64,000 nucleotides of DNA from 66-474 sp035281745. Lineage in GTDB: Bacteria > Pseudomonadota > Gammaproteobacteria > Xanthomonadales > Rhodanobacteraceae. Of this stretch, positions 60,815-64,000 are shown one piece after another. Numbering within the stretch: the stretch's first letter is position 1; each line of letters starts with the position of its first letter. The stretch covers positions 94,140 through 158,139 of the forward strand of contig DATEDI010000010.1 of assembly GCA_035281745.1 (NCBI GenBank), in the 5' to 3' direction. A model generated the notes under the pieces. The model made no database searches, had not been told where the DNA came from, and saw only the letters and a list, made by a program, of their open reading frames with translations. Both the position numbers and the translations under genes were made by a program.

Positions 60815-62692
60815 ATGACCAGTTATGACGTCGTTGTTGTGGGGGGCGGCCACGCCGGCACGGAAGCGGCACTCGCATCCGCGCGTTGCGGCGCACGCAC
60901 ACTGTTGCTCACGCACAACATCGAGACCATCGGCCAGATGAGTTGCAATCCCGCGATCGGCGGGATCGGCAAGGGCCATCTGGTGAAAGAGATCGACGCG
61001 CTGGGCGGCGCGATGGCGCACGCGGCTGATCTCGCCGGCATCCAGTGGCGCACCTTGAATGCATCCAAAGGCCCGGCCGTGCGTGCGACGCGCTGCCAGG
61101 CCGATCGCGCGTTGTACAAGGCCGCGATCCGGCGCATCGTCGAGCGGCAACCGAATCTCGCAATCTTCCAGCAGTCGGTCGACGACCTCGTGATCGAGCA
61201 CGGCCGCGTCACCGGCGTCGTCACGCAGATGGGGTTGACGATCCATGCGCCGCGCGTGGTGCTGACGGTCGGCACGTTCCTCGCCGGCAAGATCCACATT
61301 GGTCTGGAGAACCACGCGGGCGGTCGCGCGGGCGATCCGCCGGCCACCACGCTGGCAAAACGGTTGCGCGAATTGCCGCTGGGCGTCGATCGCCTGAAGA
61401 CCGGCACGCCGCCGCGCATCGATGCGCGCACGCTGGATTACTCGGTGTTCGAGGAACAGCCGGGCGACGATCCATTGCCGGTGTTCTCGTACCTCGGTTC
61501 GCGTGCGGAACATCCGCGCCAGATGCCGTGCTGGATCACGCATACCCGCGAACGCACGCACGCGATCATCCGCGCGGGGCTGGATCGTTCGCCGCTCTAC
61601 ACCGGCAAGATCGAAGGCATCGGCCCGCGCTACTGCCCGTCGATCGAAGACAAGGTGGTGCGTTTCGCCGACAAGGCTTCGCACCAGATCTTCATCGAAC
61701 CCGAAGGGCTGGATGCGATCGAAATTTATCCGAACGGCATTTCCACGTCATTGCCGTTCGACGTGCAGGTGGAACTGGTGCATTCGATCCCGGGCTTCGA
61801 ACGCGCACACATCACGCGTCCCGGTTACGCGATCGAGTACGACTACTTCGATCCGCGCGGCCTGCAACCGTGGCTGGAAACCAAAGCCATCGCCGGTTTG
61901 TATTTCGCGGGCCAGATCAACGGCACCACGGGCTACGAGGAAGCCGCGGCGCAAGGCTTGATCGCGGGCCTCAACGCCGCGCGCGCCACGCGCGACGAAC
62001 AACCGTGGTGGCCGCGCCGCGACGAAGCCTATACCGGGGTCCTGATCGACGACCTCACCACCAACGGCACGATAGAACCGTACCGGATGTTCACCTCGCG
62101 CGCCGAATACCGGCTGCACCTGCGCGAGGACAACGCCGATCTGCGTCTCACCGAAAAAGGTTTCGAACTGGGCGTGGTTCCACAGGAGCGTTTCGATGCG
62201 ATGCGTGCGAAACGCGACGCGGTGGAACGCGAAACCGCGCGGCTGAAATCGATCTGGGCGACGCCCTCCAACACACTCGGCGCTGCGTTGCAGGCGCAAC
62301 GCAGCATCGTGCTCGCGCACGAAGCCAACGCACTGGATCTTCTGCGCCGTCCGGAACTCGACTACGCGGCGCTGACCTCGATCGACGGCTTCGGGCCGGC
62401 CGTGATGCGCGAAGACGTCGCCCTGCAGGTGGAAGTGCAGGCGAAGTACGCGGGCTACCTCGATCGCCAGCGCGACGAGATCGAACGCCAGCGTCGTCAC
62501 GAATCGACGTCAATTCCCGACGGCTTCGACTATGATTGCGTGCGCGGCTTGTCCGCGGAAGTTTCCGCGAAACTGAAACGCGTGCGACCGGCCACGCTGG
62601 GGCAGGCGCGTCGCATCAGCGGCGTCACGCCCGCGGCGATTTCATTGCTGCTGGTGCACCTGCACCGACAACGCGATCCGCGCGCCGCCTGA
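60815..62692 (+). CDS. mnmG: tRNA uridine-5-carboxymethylaminomethyl modification enzyme
   Basis: 625 residues (also called gidA). FAD- and NADH-dependent partner of MnmE that modifies U34 of several tRNAs. FAD motif DVVVVGGGHAGTEAALASAR, MSCNPAIGGIGKGHLVKE, the GTFLAGKIHIG segment, the conserved GINGTTGYEEAAAQGLIAG-type loop and the C-terminal helical MnmE-binding domain (ISGVTPAAISLLLVHLHR) are all present. Length equals the usual 625-630. It ends 7 bp before the convergent integrase stop. Confidence 0.96.
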   Translation: MTSYDVVVVGGGHAGTEAALASARCGARTLLLTHNIETIGQMSCNPAIGGIGKGHLVKEIDALGGAMAHAADLAGIQWRTLNASKGPAVRATRCQADRALYKAAIRRIVERQPNLAIFQQSVDDLVIEHGRVTGVVTQMGLTIHAPRVVLTVGTFLAGKIHIGLENHAGGRAGDPPATTLAKRLRELPLGVDRLKTGTPPRIDARTLDYSVFEEQPGDDPLPVFSYLGSRAEHPRQMPCWITHTRERTHAIIRAGLDRSPLYTGKIEGIGPRYCPSIEDKVVRFADKASHQIFIEPEGLDAIEIYPNGISTSLPFDVQVELVHSIPGFERAHITRPGYAIEYDYFDPRGLQPWLETKAIAGLYFAGQINGTTGYEEAAAQGLIAGLNAARATRDEQPWWPRRDEAYTGVLIDDLTTNGTIEPYRMFTSRAEYRLHLREDNADLRLTEKGFELGVVPQERFDAMRAKRDAVERETARLKSIWATPSNTLGAALQAQRSIVLAHEANALDLLRRPELDYAALTSIDGFGPAVMREDVALQVEVQAKYAGYLDRQRDEIERQRRHESTSIPDGFDYDCVRGLSAEVSAKLKRVRPATLGQARRISGVTPAAISLLLVHLHRQRDPRAA

Positions 62693-62699
62693 AACCCGC

Positions 62700-63704
62700 T
62701 CAACTCCGGTCCAGCGGGCTCAACACGCCGTGCCCGCCGCGATTCAGTACGTGCGTGTAGATCTGCGTGGTTGAAACATCCTTGTGGCCGAGCAGTTCCT
62801 GCACCGTCCTGATGTCATAACCGTCCTCGATCAGGTGTGTGGCGAACGAGTGCCGCAACGTATGGCAGGTCGCGGGCTTGTGGATGCCGGCGGTGATGCG
62901 GGCACGCTGTATCGCACGTTGCAGGACTTTCTCGTCGAGATGATGCCGACGGAGTGCACCCGAGCGCGGGTCGACACCGCGGGCGGAAGCCGGAAATACG
63001 TATTGCCAGCCCCACTCGCGTGCAGCGTTGGGGTACTTGCGGGCCAACGCGTGCGGCAACCGCGCAGCCCCGGAACCCGCTGCGAGATCCGTCCGGTGCA
63101 ATAGCCGCGCCGCCGCCATCTGATCGCGCAACGCCGCTGCCAGTGTTTGCGGCAGCGGCACATGACGATCCTTGTTGCCCTTGCCTTCTCGGACGATGAT
63201 GTCGCGGCGCTGGAAATCCACATCCTTCACGCGCAGCCGCAGGCATTCCATCAACCGCATGCCGGTACCATAGAGCAGGCCGGCCATCAGCCAGTCTCGG
63301 CCCTGCAAGCTCGCCAACAGCCGACGTACTTCATCGCGTGTCAGCACCACTGGCAAGCGGCGCGGTCGCTTCGCGCGAACCACGCCATCCATCCAGGGCA
63401 GGTTCTGTCCCAGCACCTCGCGATACAGGAAAAGCAACGCCGCAAGCGCCTGGTTCTGGGTGCCGGCTGCAACCTCGCTACGCGTGGCTAACCGTGTCAG
63501 GAAAGCCTCGACTTCGCGTCCGCCGAGATCGCGCGGATGCCGCCTGCCGTTGGCAAGGATGTAGCGGCGGATCCAGCCTACGTAAGCCTGTTCGGTGCGC
63601 AAGCTGTAGTGCTTCACGCGCAGCCGGTCTCGAACCTGCTCCAGCAGCCGCGGGGATTGCCTTCGACTGCGTGTTACACGGGTATCTTGCCCTGCGAAAT
63701 CCAT
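62700..63704 (-). CDS. intI: Integron integrase
   Basis: 334 residues, tyrosine recombinase. The N-terminal SAM-like core-binding domain (LLEQVRDRLRVKHYSLRTEQAYVGWIRRYI) precedes the catalytic domain: Arg in YGTGMRLMECLRLRVKD, Lys in EGKGNKDRHVPLP, HTLRHSFATHL, LLGHKDVSTTQIYTHV with the nucleophile Tyr. The IntI-only insertion is present (ARKYPNAAREWGWQYVFP...RRHHLDEKVLQ), which separates it from XerC/D. The frame is intact. It points away from a candidate attI and cassette start, as in all integrons. It is convergent with mnmG. Confidence 0.93.
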   Translation of the reverse strand: MDFAGQDTRVTRSRRQSPRLLEQVRDRLRVKHYSLRTEQAYVGWIRRYILANGRRHPRDLGGREVEAFLTRLATRSEVAAGTQNQALAALLFLYREVLGQNLPWMDGVVRAKRPRRLPVVLTRDEVRRLLASLQGRDWLMAGLLYGTGMRLMECLRLRVKDVDFQRRDIIVREGKGNKDRHVPLPQTLAAALRDQMAAARLLHRTDLAAGSGAARLPHALARKYPNAAREWGWQYVFPASARGVDPRSGALRRHHLDEKVLQRAIQRARITAGIHKPATCHTLRHSFATHLIEDGYDIRTVQELLGHKDVSTTQIYTHVLNRGGHGVLSPLDRS

Positions 63705-63885
63705 TGCGCCCCACCTTGGCTGATAACGTGGGGAGCTTGCCTTCGATCAAGGTCGGAGGCCAGCAGACAAGTGGCTGTCTTGATGTAGGATTTTTCCGAT
63801 TGCGGCGCCGACTGCTGCGCGCGATACTCGGCGCAACGACCCCGCGGAGGGGCAGAATTAGCGTTAGCCGTCAACCACAATTCTT
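63705..63885 (+). other. Candidate attI region of the integron
   Basis: 181 bp between intI and the first cassette frame. CGTTAGCC occurs at 63862-63869 and again at 63891-63898; GTTAGCC is close to the GTTRRRY core where IntI cuts. G+C drops sharply after about 63850, consistent with a junction between host DNA and cassette. Which copy is the crossover point cannot be decided without the attC at the far end of the cassette. Confidence 0.55.
63709..63733 (-). promoter_or_regulatory. Hairpin covering the intI ribosome site
   Basis: CCCCAC (63709-63714) and GTGGGG (63728-63733) pair with a 13-base loop. On the intI mRNA the 3' arm contains the AGGTGGGG ribosome site, so the stem could limit integrase translation. 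Confidence 0.4.
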
Positions 63886-64000
63886 ATGTACGTTAGCCAA
63901 GAAACCAACGAACAAACATACTCTCGCCTCAAGCGCGTTCTTACGGAGGCGGAGTTCACTGTCTATGAGCGTCCGTACGCTTTCGTTGAGACAAACGTTT
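63886..64000 (+). CDS. First integron cassette ORF, 3' end cut by the window
   Basis: ATG at 63886 opens a frame that continues to the window edge: MYVSQETNEQTYSRLKRVLT and then EAEFTVYERPYAFVETNV. Codon use and G+C are clearly lower than in the neighbouring genes, as expected of cassette DNA. There is no obvious ribosome site; cassette genes often lack one. I do not recognise the product, and the second GTTAGCC copy lies inside its first codons, so another start is possible. Confidence 0.5.
   Translation, partial: MYVSQETNEQTYSRLKRVLTEAEFTVYERPYAFVETNV

Noticed and set aside
62700..63704. XerC/XerD or phage integrase
   Set aside because: The integrase has the IntI-specific insertion between the Lys and HxxR motifs, absent from Xer and most phage integrases.

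Overview
The window is high-GC chromosomal DNA, roughly two thirds G+C by eye. It comes from a gammaproteobacterium, most likely of the order Lysobacterales (Xanthomonadales) and possibly Rhodanobacteraceae. Pointers are a XanB2-type chorismatase beside an acyl carrier protein (xanthomonadin-like pigment genes), a zwf-edd-eda Entner-Doudoroff operon, an AlgC with an N-terminal membrane segment, a radC/coaBC-dut-algC block, and an integron integrase. Genus-level placement is inference.

Layout. 1-9 kb: the end of speA, an SDR dehydrogenase, a SPOR protein with argS, radC, and the divergent coaC-coaB-dut-algC operon, in which the usual CoaBC fusion is split into two overlapping frames. 9-17.5 kb: a more accessory stretch with an M28 lipoprotein peptidase, a class I amidotransferase, a rhomboid protease, a berberine-bridge-type FAD oxidase overlapping tail-to-tail with a winged-helix/ATPase/TPR regulator, and a secreted orphan protein. 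17.5-29.9 kb: tyrS, murein turnover genes (M23 peptidase, anmK, ampG-like), xth, pyrE, a DUF4124 protein, ACP and chorismatase, glmU, and a polyprenyl glycosylphosphotransferase. 30-37.8 kb: glmS, a PLP lyase, and zwf-edd-eda with a divergent GntR/UTRA regulator and repeated half-sites between them.

37.8-53.2 kb is one long minus-strand amino-acid supercluster: hom-thrB-thrC followed by leuA-leuC-leuD-leuB-ilvD-ilvC-(VOC)-ilvG-ilvM-ilvA. Each half has its own promoter and leader peptide. The thr leader reads ...TIITTITTTGNG..., like E. coli ThrL. The leu/ilv leader is rich in Leu, Val and Ile, uses CTC/CTT rather than CTG for its Leu run, and is followed by a clear intrinsic terminator. The pathway runs from aspartate semialdehyde through threonine to isoleucine, and in parallel to valine and leucine. 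LeuA lacks its usual C-terminal regulatory domain.

53.4-60.8 kb: a LysR regulator, a SnoaL-like protein with an MFS transporter, pepN, a Tyr/Gly-rich lipoprotein, a 67-residue small protein, and a strongly structured 510-bp intergenic region. 60.8-64 kb: mnmG, then a complete integron integrase (IntI) pointing away from a candidate attI and the first codons of a probable gene cassette, which the window edge cuts. No rRNA, tRNA, CRISPR array or insertion sequence was recognised.
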